From NCBI GenBank assembly GCA_019753175.1, contig JAIELK010000015.1, positions 1 through 64,000 of the forward strand: a stretch of DNA of 64,000 nt, written 5' to 3'. This DNA comes from Hyphomonadaceae bacterium (lineage in GTDB: Bacteria > Pseudomonadota > Alphaproteobacteria > Caulobacterales > Aquidulcibacteraceae). The position numbers and the translations under genes are program-made. The notes beneath the pieces are model-generated. The model saw only the letters and a list, made by a program, of their open reading frames with translations, searched no databases and had not been told where the DNA came from. Below, in pieces: positions 8,932 through 17,193 of the stretch (positions are counted from its first letter, which is position 1; each line of letters begins with the position of its first letter).

Positions 8932-8953
8932 TTGTGAGGCCTGCGCCTCACAA
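8932..8953. promoter_or_regulatory. 9-bp inverted repeat upstream of the SGNH/FkbH/ACP/MBOAT operon
   Basis: TTGTGAGGC and GCCTCACAA flank the 4-base centre CTGC, giving a perfect dyad about 30 bases before the operon's first ATG. No T-run follows, so it looks more like an operator or a leader hairpin than a terminator. Confidence 0.35.
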
Positions 8954-9096
8954 TTAGGTTAAGAGAATCAGGATGCTAAGCCATCACGCCGGGTTCAAGC
9001 ATAGCATCGCGTCGCACCATTTCAAAGCAGCAGTCCAGGCCCCTGCGTCCACGGGGCCACTGGACGCGTCGGCATCGGAAGGCGAGGGTCGCCTCC

Positions 9097-9444
9097 ATGG
9101 AAAAGGTCCACCGTCTGAAACCGCCAACGGCGCACGCATTTTCCGCGCGCGACCCTGAGGAGTGCGAGACCATGCTTGAGGTCCGCGCGGGCGTTGACGA
9201 AATCGACCGCTTGCTGGTGGCGCTTATCGCGCGGCGGCAGGGCTACATGGACGCTGCAGCGCGTATCAAGCCAAGCCGGGACGTCGTACGAGACGAGGCG
9301 CGTATCGCCCAGGTGCTGGCGAACGTCCGCGCTGAGGCGGAAAGGCAGGGGTTGTCGTGGTCCATCGCCGAGCCCGTGTGGCGCGAATTGATGGAACGTT
9401 GCATCGCCTACGAGTTCGACGTGTGGGACGCCACGCGGTCCTGA
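9097..9444 (+). CDS. chorismate mutase family protein (AroQ/PchB type)
   Basis: The 115-residue protein fits the small all-helical AroQ fold: EVRAGVDEIDRLLVALIARR with the conserved Arg and the D-x-x-D-x-x-L-x-x-L-x-x-R pattern, then AAARIK and VWRELMERCIAYE. Members interconvert chorismate and prephenate or, as PchB, cleave isochorismate; length and the isolated context do not decide which. I kept the ATG at 9097 because the conserved region begins before the internal ATG at 9172 (DPEECETMLEVR), although that internal ATG has the better ribosome site (gaggag). No aromatic amino acid or siderophore genes are adjacent. Confidence 0.75.
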   Translation: MEKVHRLKPPTAHAFSARDPEECETMLEVRAGVDEIDRLLVALIARRQGYMDAAARIKPSRDVVRDEARIAQVLANVRAEAERQGLSWSIAEPVWRELMERCIAYEFDVWDATRS

Positions 9445-9445
9445 C

Positions 9446-9471
9446 GGCTGCGTGCTTTGGCTGACGCAGCC
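9446..9471 (+). terminator. hairpin after the chorismate mutase-like gene
   Basis: An 8-bp stem (GGCTGCGT/ACGCAGCC) with a 10-base loop starts 1 base after the stop codon. There is no T-run, so rho-independent termination is uncertain. Confidence 0.3.
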
Positions 9472-9609
9472 AGGCCAGCGTGTTAACCAAGGGTCATCGT
9501 TCGCGTTCGGCGCGAGCGTGCGGTGGGCTTTGCAAGCCGCGCATGGTCGCGCATGGCGCGGCCCCAGCGGCGGTGATAACGCATTGATTTAACGCGCAGG
9601 GGACAGCGC

Positions 9610-10668
9610 ATGAGGTGGCTTCTCGGGCTGGTGCTGGTGATCTCGCTGGTTATCGGCGTGCTCTTCGGCGTGGGTGTCTTCCTGCTGCCGAACACCCTTG
9701 AGATAAGCCGTTCGACGGTCATCGAGCGGCCCCGCGCCTCCGTATTCGCCATGATCAACGATCTGCGCATTGCACGGGAATGGTCCCCCTATAACGCGCG
9801 CGATCCCGACGCTGACTACACGATCTCCGACACGCCCGGTCCTGGGCAGAGCATGCGTTGGATAAGCAACGTCCGGGAAGTCGGTTCTGGACGGATGGTC
9901 ATCGTCGACAACGGCCAGAATGAGTTTGTCGAGACCGTCCTGACCATCGGCGATCGGGCTTCGCTGAACTCGCGCATCGAGCTGCGGCCCATCGAAGAGG
10001 GCACGCGTACGGAATGGCTCGTCACCGCCGAGTGCGGTGCGGGAGCGATCAATGTGCCATGCCGCTACATGAACCTGATCATGCGCTCGACCATTGAGCG
10101 GGATCTTGATGACGGGTTGGAGCGATTGAAGGATCGTGCAGAGCAGCTGCCCGTCCATGATTTCGAGGGCTATGACATCATGGATGCGCAAGTTGAGGCG
10201 CAAACCGTGATCTTCGTCGACGTTACCATCGCAAAACCGAACCCCACCTTGGCGGACCGAAATGCCGCCGAGGCGCAGGGCATAGAGTCGCTTGATCGCT
10301 TTTTTGCCCAGAATGCGGGTCAGACCCCGATCGGTCGTACCCTCATTCGTGTTTTCCCGCCGAATAACGGAGTGGGCGGCGTGTACCGCTTCAGCGTCGG
10401 TTATCCCTATAACGGCCCCGCACCGCTGCTCGTGGGCGTTCGCGCCGGCCAGACGCCAGAGGGCGCTGCACTGCGCGCGTCTTTCGTCGGGCCTCGTTCG
10501 CAGGTGCCCATGATGTACAGCCGGCTTGAAGCCTATCGTCAGGCCCACCGGATCGCGCTTCGGCCCGGCGCCGAGGCTTGGGAGATTGCGACTCCGGAGC
10601 CGCAGCCGCCCGGCGCGGATCCAGCCGATCCGGTGGAACGCACCGAAATCTTCTATCCGATCGAATAG
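9610..10668 (+). CDS. membrane-anchored SRPBCC protein with GyrI-like C-terminal domain
   Basis: The 352-residue protein starts with a membrane helix (residues about 2-26), followed by an SRPBCC/polyketide cyclase-like domain (about 30-180: VIERPRASVFAMINDLRIAREWSPY) and a C-terminal domain resembling GyrI/AraC effector-binding modules (about 200-330). Both folds bind small hydrophobic or cationic ligands in a pocket. A role in ligand sensing or stress handling is a guess from fold. The gene stands alone and ends in a hairpin shared with the convergent cold-shock gene. Confidence 0.75.
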   Translation: MRWLLGLVLVISLVIGVLFGVGVFLLPNTLEISRSTVIERPRASVFAMINDLRIAREWSPYNARDPDADYTISDTPGPGQSMRWISNVREVGSGRMVIVDNGQNEFVETVLTIGDRASLNSRIELRPIEEGTRTEWLVTAECGAGAINVPCRYMNLIMRSTIERDLDDGLERLKDRAEQLPVHDFEGYDIMDAQVEAQTVIFVDVTIAKPNPTLADRNAAEAQGIESLDRFFAQNAGQTPIGRTLIRVFPPNNGVGGVYRFSVGYPYNGPAPLLVGVRAGQTPEGAALRASFVGPRSQVPMMYSRLEAYRQAHRIALRPGAEAWEIATPEPQPPGADPADPVERTEIFYPIE

Positions 10669-10672
10669 CAAG

Positions 10673-10700
10673 ACGGCCCGGAGCGAGCCCCGGGCCGTTT
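10673..10700 (+). terminator. terminator between convergent SRPBCC and cold-shock genes
   Basis: A perfect 9-bp stem (ACGGCCCGG/CCGGGCCGT) with an 8-base loop is followed by TTTGAT on the plus strand. It lies 5 bases after the SRPBCC stop. The T-run is short; on the minus strand it is preceded by the cold-shock stop, so it may serve both genes. Confidence 0.65.
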
Positions 10701-10725
10701 GATATGTCGCGTATTCGAGCGAGGT

Positions 10726-11397
<672 letters not shown>

Positions 11398-11602
11398 CTA
11401 TTCCTGTTGTTGCCGTGGCGAACAGCCAACGGCCCGCGCGTTCGCCCATGCGAACGCACGCTCTTCGCGAACCCCTGCTTGTTTGGAAGAAGAAAACTCT
11501 GCCGCCACTTGCGGAACTTCGCACCATCGCCGGCCGACCCGACCGACACCACGCGAAGGTTATGATGGAGGCGCTCCGAGGAGGCAAGCTCCAAGTGTGG
11601 GT

Positions 11603-12319
11603 TTACGCGGGTTTCATTTCAGCCATAGCCGCTGCTTTTCGCTCTCGCGCGGCGACAACGCGGGAGACAATCCACGCCCCCAGCAGCTTGGAAACGATGC
11701 CGGTGAGAATGGTGCCCCAGGCGAAAATGCCGGGTACGACCAGCGAGGCCAAGCCGATAAAGACCACTTGGTCGAGTGGCGCCGAGGCCAGGCTGGAGAG
11801 CATGATGCGCTGCGACAGGGGCCGCTTGGTGAAGGTGTAGACTGCCCAGTCGACAGTTTCGCTGATGAGGAACGCCAGCCCGCTCGCGACCACCACGGTG
11901 ACCCAGGAGGTAAGGGTCGAGAGGAGCAAACCGACGACCATGGCGCCCCAGACCCAGTGCTTGAGCTCGCGCTGCGCGAAATCGCGCACCACCAGTACAA
12001 GACCGGTTACGATCGCGAGCGGCTGGAATTGGCCCCCGCCCAGCCAAGCCGGGATGTCGGCCGTCGGTACAGCGGCGAATGACCAATTGATAAACGGCAT
12101 CAGCCCGACATAGAGCGCCGTCCATCGCCGGCCGGCGAAGAAGAAGGCGGCCATCGTCGCGAGCACGACGGGAACGGCGATCTGCCATTGCTGCAGGAAG
12201 AGGAGGGCGTCGGTCGGTGTCACCGGCTCCCAATGCCGGTTCACCCGCGTCCCGTCCAGCGTAACCGCGGTCACGGGCGGATCGATCGATCCGCTGGTAG
12301 ATTCCTCCCAGCCGCACAT
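11603..12319 (-). CDS. VUT family transporter (YhhQ-like, putative queuosine precursor uptake)
   Basis: The 238-residue protein has about six membrane helices and the VUT/DUF165 features LVVRDFAQRELKH, FLISETVDWAVYTF and SSLASAPLDQVVFIGLA. E. coli YhhQ of this family imports preQ0/preQ1 for queuosine synthesis; the family is known for this but the present substrate is inferred. The ATG at 12319 has a ggaaggg site; an upstream in-frame start at 12382 is less likely. It lies 134 bases after the convergent-hairpin end of rlmJ on the same strand. GluQRS, another queuosine-related enzyme, is encoded at 25402-26238. Confidence 0.82.
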   Translation of the reverse strand: MCGWEESTSGSIDPPVTAVTLDGTRVNRHWEPVTPTDALLFLQQWQIAVPVVLATMAAFFFAGRRWTALYVGLMPFINWSFAAVPTADIPAWLGGGQFQPLAIVTGLVLVVRDFAQRELKHWVWGAMVVGLLLSTLTSWVTVVVASGLAFLISETVDWAVYTFTKRPLSQRIMLSSLASAPLDQVVFIGLASLVVPGIFAWGTILTGIVSKLLGAWIVSRVVAARERKAAAMAEMKPA

Positions 12320-12430
12320 GACGGCGCCCTTCCAATGCCAAGGAGCGTGGCTATGATGTCGGGCATGGCGACATTGAACCAAGCCGCGATGATCGTCGCC
12401 TAGAGTGGCGACGGCGCGTGGCGAGGGGGG

Positions 12431-12454
12431 AGGGCGCGGAGCAATCCGCGCCCT
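12431..12454 (-). terminator. 10-bp hairpin at the end of rlmJ
   Basis: AGGGCGCGGA and TCCGCGCCCT form a perfect stem with a 4-base loop, touching the rlmJ stop codon. No T-run follows on the minus strand, so it may act as an mRNA 3' end stabiliser rather than a full terminator. Confidence 0.45.
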
Positions 12455-13290
12455 CAGCTTTTGTCCACCTTGTTGATGCGCCAGCCATGCGCTCCGGCGC
12501 CGAGTCGGTTCGCCAGCATCGGCAAAGCGGCGTGCAGCGCCTCATCGAGCCCGAAAGGCGGGTTGATCAGGAATAGGCTCGACCCCACCAACCGGCCCTG
12601 CGGCGCGGGCGTGTCAGTCCAGAGATCGGCGCGCAGCGTCGCTAGGTCCCCATGCGCGCGAAGTTCGGCGTCCGCAGCGTTGAGTTCAGCCTCGCTCTTC
12701 AAGGGACGCCACCAGAGATACATGCCGTGCGCGAAGCGCTTGAGCGCAGCGCTGATCCCTTGCCCGGCAATCGCCAATTCGTTTGGCTGTTCATAGGGCG
12801 GATCGATGAGCACCAATCCCCGCTTCTGTGGCGGCGGCAACAGGGCGCCAAGCGCCTCCCACCCATCGCGTGCGTGCACTTGGATGTTTGCCTGCCGCGG
12901 CAGGGCGCGGCGCAAGGCTGCGTGTTCCTCCGGGTGCAATTCACAGGCGCTGAGCGGGTCTCCGTCGCGCAGTGCCGGCACGATCAGTGCTGGCGACCCG
13001 GGATAGGTGCGCAAGGCGCCGTCGGCGTTGAACGCGCGTACCGCAGTCAGGAGGCGCGCCACGAGGGGCGGGGCGCCTTGCCAATCCCAAAGACGTGCGA
13101 TGCCGCCTTGCCACTCCGGACTACGCAGCGCGTCGTCGCTCAGCAGATCGTAGAGGCCGCGCCCCGCATGCGTGTCGAGCACGGCGAAGGCCGTTGGCTT
13201 TCGCTTCAGGGCATCGAGGCAATTGAGCAACACGGCGTGCTTCAACACATCGGCGTGGTTGCCGGCATGGAAGGCGTGGCGATAGTTCAC
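12454..13290 (-). CDS. rlmJ: 23S rRNA (adenine2030-N6)-methyltransferase RlmJ
   Basis: The 278-residue protein begins with the family signature MNYRHAFHAGNHADVLKH, has FAVLDTHAGRGLYDL as the SAM-binding loop and VLIDPPYEQPNEL as the catalytic N6-adenine methyltransferase DPPY motif. E. coli RlmJ methylates A2030 of 23S rRNA. Length matches the family. It is divergent from the small GNAT gene, with only 39 bases between starts. Confidence 0.93.
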   Translation of the reverse strand: MNYRHAFHAGNHADVLKHAVLLNCLDALKRKPTAFAVLDTHAGRGLYDLLSDDALRSPEWQGGIARLWDWQGAPPLVARLLTAVRAFNADGALRTYPGSPALIVPALRDGDPLSACELHPEEHAALRRALPRQANIQVHARDGWEALGALLPPPQKRGLVLIDPPYEQPNELAIAGQGISAALKRFAHGMYLWWRPLKSEAELNAADAELRAHGDLATLRADLWTDTPAPQGRLVGSSLFLINPPFGLDEALHAALPMLANRLGAGAHGWRINKVDKS

Positions 13291-13329
13291 GCCTAGCGCC
13301 TAATCGCGTTGGGTGTCGAAGGGAAGCAG

Positions 13330-13602
13330 ATGACCAAATTTCGTGACAACGCCGCCGCTAGCCGCTTTGAGCTGGAGACGCCTGACGGGCTGATCATCGC
13401 GGACTACCGTGACCTGGGCGCGGTGCGCAGCATTACGCATGTCGAGACCCCGGCAACAGCCCGCGGGAAGGGACATGCCGGGCGGCTCATGGACGCCATT
13501 GTCGCTCACGCGCGAGCAGGAGGCCCGCGGCTGCGCGCCTCCTGCTCCTACGCTGTCGCCTATTTCGAGCGCACGCCGGACGCGCTCGATGTGCTTGGCT
13601 AG
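13330..13602 (+). CDS. small GNAT-like N-acetyltransferase
   Basis: The 90-residue protein matches short GNAT domains of the YjdJ/Gtt1 type: FELETPDGLIIADYRD, then ITHVETPATARGKGHAGRLMDAIVAHA (acetyl-CoA loop R-G-x-G-x-A) and an SYAVAYF end. The ATG at 13330 has an aaggga site 5 bases upstream; an upstream TTG at 13309 is unlikely. Its stop overlaps the convergent hsp20 stop by 4 bases. Substrate unknown. Confidence 0.85.
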   Translation: MTKFRDNAAASRFELETPDGLIIADYRDLGAVRSITHVETPATARGKGHAGRLMDAIVAHARAGGPRLRASCSYAVAYFERTPDALDVLG

Positions 13603-14084
13603 CCGTTGCCGATCGGGATGCGCTTGGCCGGATTGACCGCCTGAGCGGGCTTCTTGGCCGTTACCGTAAGAACGCCGTTCTTGAAGTCGGCGCGTACTTC
13701 GTTGTCGTTCGGCTCAAACGGCAACCTGATGCTGCGTTCGAACGAGCCGTAAGACCGTTCGACCACGCGGCGCTGGTCGCTCTCCTCGGAGCGCTCGTCG
13801 TGTTTTTCCCCGCGAATGCTGAGGATGTCGCCGTCAAGGTGAATCTCGACATCCTTCTCGTCGACCCCGGGCAACTCCGCCCGCACGCAGATTTCCTTGT
13901 CATTCTCGGTGACGTCGAGAGCGGGCGTGAACGCGAAGACGAAGCCGCGCCCCGCCTGGGCCGGAGCAAAAAAGTTGTCGAACACGCGATCCATTTCTTG
14001 GCGGAACGCCCAGAACGGATCGGAACGACCGGAGAATGGGAGTGTTTCAGAGCGCCGAACAGGCGCGGTGCTCTTATCGCGCAT
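13599..14084 (-). CDS. Hsp20/alpha-crystallin family small heat-shock protein
   Basis: The 161-residue protein carries an alpha-crystallin domain at about residues 50-150: TPALDVTENDKEICVRAELPG, DILSIRGEKH, GSFERSIRLPF and the A-x-x-x-x-G-V-L motif DFKNGVLTV. The short C-terminal AKRIPIG contains the I-x-I/V-like anchor used in oligomer formation. It holds unfolding proteins for ATP-dependent chaperones. The ATG has a strong aggaggcg ribosome site, and a candidate RpoH promoter lies just upstream; rpoH itself is at 62579-63490. Confidence 0.94.
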   Translation of the reverse strand: MRDKSTAPVRRSETLPFSGRSDPFWAFRQEMDRVFDNFFAPAQAGRGFVFAFTPALDVTENDKEICVRAELPGVDEKDVEIHLDGDILSIRGEKHDERSEESDQRRVVERSYGSFERSIRLPFEPNDNEVRADFKNGVLTVTAKKPAQAVNPAKRIPIGNG

Positions 14085-14118
14085 AATCGCCTCCTGCGTT
14101 GGACAACCGACACTTTCG

Positions 14119-14146
14119 AGTTAGGCGCTGAGTTGCAGCCTGCAAG
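14119..14146 (-). promoter_or_regulatory. candidate RpoH (sigma-32) promoter for hsp20
   Basis: Reading the minus strand, CTTG (14146-14143) is followed by a 17-base spacer and CCTAACT (14125-14119). The alphaproteobacterial sigma-32 pattern is CTTG-N17-CYTATNT, so one non-N position differs. The predicted start lies about 28 bases before the ATG at 14084. Confidence 0.55.
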
Positions 14147-14198
14147 GGGGTAGGTATTTCTCCGGAGATTCGCGGCATACTGACCTGAGGGAGACGAC

Positions 14199-15059
14199 AT
14201 GAAACGCATCGGGACCTGGTTCGCGGCGCACCCGCTGCGTCCGGCGATCGCGTCGATCTTGGCGATCCTGGCGCTTGGCGCGACGGCGAAGATCTCAGGG
14301 CCGCCAAGCGCCGACCGTGACTGGTATCCGTATCTTTCGCGCACCACCGACGTGACCATCGAGCAAGCCGGATTCTCGGTCTCGCCGGTCAGCAATTGGA
14401 GCTATGCCGGTCCCGACGTGACGGCGGAAACCTACACCAGCGCGACGTTTCAATTCGAAGACCTGCGCGCCGTCTGGTTCATGCTAGAGCCGCAACCCGG
14501 CTCGCAGCTGGCGGCGCACACCTTGCTCTTGTTCGAGTTCGAAGGCGATCGTCTGCTTGGCCTGACTATTGAAGCGCGGCGCGAACGCAACGAAGACTAT
14601 TCCGCGCTCGCGGGCCTCTTCAACGCATTCGAGCTTGCGTACGTCTGGGCGAGCGCGCGCGACCTGCTGGTGCGGCGCGCCGTGATGCTCGACCACCAAG
14701 TGTTCGTCTATCCCGTGGCGATTACCGACGATCAGGAGCGCACCTTGTTGAGCAACGTGCTCCTTCGCACAGAGTCTCTGGAAACACGCCCACGCTATTA
14801 CAACACCATCCTTTCCAACTGCACCAATGAACTGGCGAAGGCGGCCGGCTTCCGCTGGGCGCCGGCCTTCGTACTCACCGGCCGTTCGGATGAATACCTC
14901 TTCGAGCGCGGCATCATTCCCGGCGCGGATTTCGACACCGCGCATGCGCGATCGGACGTGACCGATTTCGTGCGCGCGTTGAATCAAATGCCCCCAGAAC
15001 GCTTCGATGCGGAGCTGCTGGCCGAATTGCGTCGGCGCAGCGCCCTGGCGGGGATGTGA
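14199..15059 (+). CDS. DUF4105 (Lnb N-terminal-like) periplasmic domain protein
   Basis: The 286-residue protein has an N-terminal membrane segment or signal (residues about 12-30) and a domain with YYNTILSNCTNELAKA, where the Asn-Cys-Thr triplet is the family's conserved centre. Related domains occur in Lnb, which remodels lipoprotein acyl chains in Gram-positive bacteria, and in many proteobacterial proteins of unknown role. Cys in NCTNE is a candidate nucleophile. The ATG at 14199 follows agggagacg. The stop overlaps the GTG start of the LysR gene. Confidence 0.75.
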   Translation: MKRIGTWFAAHPLRPAIASILAILALGATAKISGPPSADRDWYPYLSRTTDVTIEQAGFSVSPVSNWSYAGPDVTAETYTSATFQFEDLRAVWFMLEPQPGSQLAAHTLLLFEFEGDRLLGLTIEARRERNEDYSALAGLFNAFELAYVWASARDLLVRRAVMLDHQVFVYPVAITDDQERTLLSNVLLRTESLETRPRYYNTILSNCTNELAKAAGFRWAPAFVLTGRSDEYLFERGIIPGADFDTAHARSDVTDFVRALNQMPPERFDAELLAELRRRSALAGM

Positions 15060-16018
15060 TCGAACGCCTATTTGAGGCAAGCGTGGACGAGAGCGATGGC
15101 ATCCCTCCATTCCAGAGCGTACGGGTGTTCGAGGCGGCAGCCCGGACCGGCAGTTTCGCGCGCGCAGCGGACGAGCTAGGCGTCAGCGCTGGGGCCGTCA
15201 GCCAGCACATCCGCATTCTCGAAGAATTCGCAGGTCAGCCGCTGTTTCGCCGCCTGGGCCGCGGCGTCGAACTTACGGAGGCAGGCAAGGCCGCCTACCC
15301 GCGCGCAAGCGCGGCTATGGCGGAGATGCTGCACGCCGGCCGGGCGATGCGCGCCAAGCTGCGCAGCAGGCGAGTCGCCATCTCCGCGGCGCCATCGTTT
15401 GCATCGAAGTGGCTGGTGCCGCGGCTCAGTGGGTTTCAAGACGCGTATCCCGATTTCGAAGTGCGCTTGTTCGCCGATACCCAACTCGTTGAGTTCGCCG
15501 GCAGCGACGTCGACTTTGCGATCCGCTACGGCCCCGGCGGTTACGAAGGTCTTCACTACGAACGGCTGATGTCGGAATCGGTGGCGGTGGTGTGCAGCCC
15601 GCGTCTGCTGAACGGCGCTGCTTCCGTCGCCGCCGCCGATCTGGTCTCCCTCCCGCTGATCCACGAAGACGGGCCGGAGCGCGATCCTTCGTGCCCAACC
15701 TGGAGCCAGTGGTTCGCCGCTCGCGGGCTCAGACGGGAGGACGTCGACCGTGGCTTGCGCTTCAATCAGTCTGCGCTTGCGATCGAAGCGGCTGTCGCCG
15801 GCAAGGGTCTCGTGCTGGCCAAGCGCCAACTCGCCGCGCGCGACATCGACAACGGAAACCTTTTCGCGCCGCTCGCCGATCCAGACGCGCCGCTTGGTTT
15901 CGCGTACTGGCTGGTGTGGCCGCGCGGGCGCCGCTTCGAAGCAGCGCAGAGCGCTTTCTTGGAATGGCTACGCGGCGAGACCGGCGCAGCCGATGCGCAG
16001 CTGGGCGAGGGGATCTAG
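15056..16018 (+). CDS. LysR family transcriptional regulator (GcvA-like)
   Basis: Residues about 15-75 form the winged helix-turn-helix (FQSVRVFEAAARTGSFARAA, GVSAGAVSQHIRILE, PLFRRLGRGVELTEAG) and the rest a periplasmic-binding-protein-like sensor domain. The layout follows GcvA-type regulators. The start is a GTG at 15056 overlapping the DUF4105 stop, so both are co-transcribed, and the convergent oxygenase gene overlaps its stop by 4 bases. The target genes are unknown; LysR regulators usually act on a divergent neighbour, which is not present here. Confidence 0.9.
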   Translation: MIERLFEASVDESDGIPPFQSVRVFEAAARTGSFARAADELGVSAGAVSQHIRILEEFAGQPLFRRLGRGVELTEAGKAAYPRASAAMAEMLHAGRAMRAKLRSRRVAISAAPSFASKWLVPRLSGFQDAYPDFEVRLFADTQLVEFAGSDVDFAIRYGPGGYEGLHYERLMSESVAVVCSPRLLNGAASVAAADLVSLPLIHEDGPERDPSCPTWSQWFAARGLRREDVDRGLRFNQSALAIEAAVAGKGLVLAKRQLAARDIDNGNLFAPLADPDAPLGFAYWLVWPRGRRFEAAQSAFLEWLRGETGAADAQLGEGI

Positions 16019-17184
16019 GCGCGGGCGAGAAGGCCGTAACCAAGCAATCGTGCAATCATGTCTTCCGTTCCAGCGCCAAGGTCCGCCGCAGCGAACGGTG
16101 TGCCGGAGAGCGCGCGCTCAAGCGCAACGCGCTCTTCGCGTTTGAACTTCAGTTCGCCGCCTGGCGCTATCACAATCACAACATCGCCGTCCTCTGCGAT
16201 GCGGTATGGGGAAAAGCGTGGCGTCTTGAAGCGATCGCTCGCATTCATGAGCCTTGAAGCGTCGCGCACCGCGAAGCGGTTGTCGGCTGGCCGCGATCGT
16301 ATGAAGGTGTCGATGGAGAGATCGAGCGCATCGTCGAGTTTGATCTCGCGCGCGACAGTTTCGGCGAGCTTTTTTAGATGAGCACGCGCGGCGGCGCGGT
16401 CGAAATTGGCGTGTGTGTAGCCGGGGGGAAGGCTGCGACGGAGCTCTGTTTCGCGCAGCGCGACCTCCGACACCGCTTCGAGCATCAGGTCAGCCCAGGT
16501 GCGGACGATCAAGCCGACGGTGATGTGCAGTGAGGGCTCGGCGCCGGAGGTCATGGCGTCGTGCATCAAACCGCGCGGGACGTAGGCGCAATCACCGGCC
16601 TTCAACACGAATTCCTGTCTCAGCTCGCCGCTCTCGTACTTGCCGGCTTCAAACGCTTCACCGCGATAGGGCGTCTCCACGGGTTTGCCGTAAAGACGCC
16701 AAGCCTTCTCGCCTTCGACTTGAATCACGAGCACGTCGTGATTGTCGTAATGGGTGCGAAACCCCTGTGCGTTCGGCGGCGTCAAATAGAGATTAGTCTG
16801 CACGTGGCTCGAGAACACGTGTTCAAGCGCCCGGCAGAGCCGGCCGAGCGACGGCTCCAGCTGGTGCGCCTGCTGCAGGATGATGGTGGCGCCAGCCCGG
16901 TGCAGTTCGGCGACCGCGCCGCGATCGATGTATCCGCCGCCATCGACGTAGTCGCTGCGCCTGATTTGGGTCGCCGCGTTGGCGAGATCGAGCTGACCCT
17001 CGCGAAGATCGACACTGGTCACCAGGCGGTCGACAGCGTCGATTGAGAGCAATCCGTCGAAGCGCCGAGGCGCGTTGTGCGCCGCGATTAAGGCTTCCCG
17101 CTCGTAGATGCGCGCGAAGAAGTCAGTGACCCGCTCGGCGCCGATCAGGTAGCCGAGCGGGTCCTCAAGCCAAGGCTCTTGCAC
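16015..17184 (-). CDS. JmjC/cupin-4 family 2-oxoglutarate oxygenase
   Basis: The 389-residue protein resembles ribosomal oxygenase RoxA/YcfD and other Cupin_4 hydroxylases. The iron-binding H-x-D...H set is visible: RTHYDNHDV (His145, Asp147) and PRGLMHDA (His208), with VEGEKAWRLYG and SLHITVGL in between and after. A helical C-terminal region (from about 240) matches the family's dimer and winged-helix parts. YcfD hydroxylates an arginine of ribosomal protein L16. The start is a GTG at 17184, forced by the TAA of the upstream gene in the same frame, 9 bases away. Being downstream of a repeat protein gene on the same strand, it may modify that protein; this is inference. Confidence 0.85.
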   Translation of the reverse strand: MQEPWLEDPLGYLIGAERVTDFFARIYEREALIAAHNAPRRFDGLLSIDAVDRLVTSVDLREGQLDLANAATQIRRSDYVDGGGYIDRGAVAELHRAGATIILQQAHQLEPSLGRLCRALEHVFSSHVQTNLYLTPPNAQGFRTHYDNHDVLVIQVEGEKAWRLYGKPVETPYRGEAFEAGKYESGELRQEFVLKAGDCAYVPRGLMHDAMTSGAEPSLHITVGLIVRTWADLMLEAVSEVALRETELRRSLPPGYTHANFDRAAARAHLKKLAETVAREIKLDDALDLSIDTFIRSRPADNRFAVRDASRLMNASDRFKTPRFSPYRIAEDGDVVIVIAPGGELKFKREERVALERALSGTPFAAADLGAGTEDMIARLLGYGLLARA

Positions 17185-17193
17185 GGCCTTTGC

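Noticed and set aside
9589-10671. A 360-codon open frame antisense to the SRPBCC gene
   Set aside because: It has no domain and no ribosome site, and it overlaps the whole conserved sense gene and its terminator.
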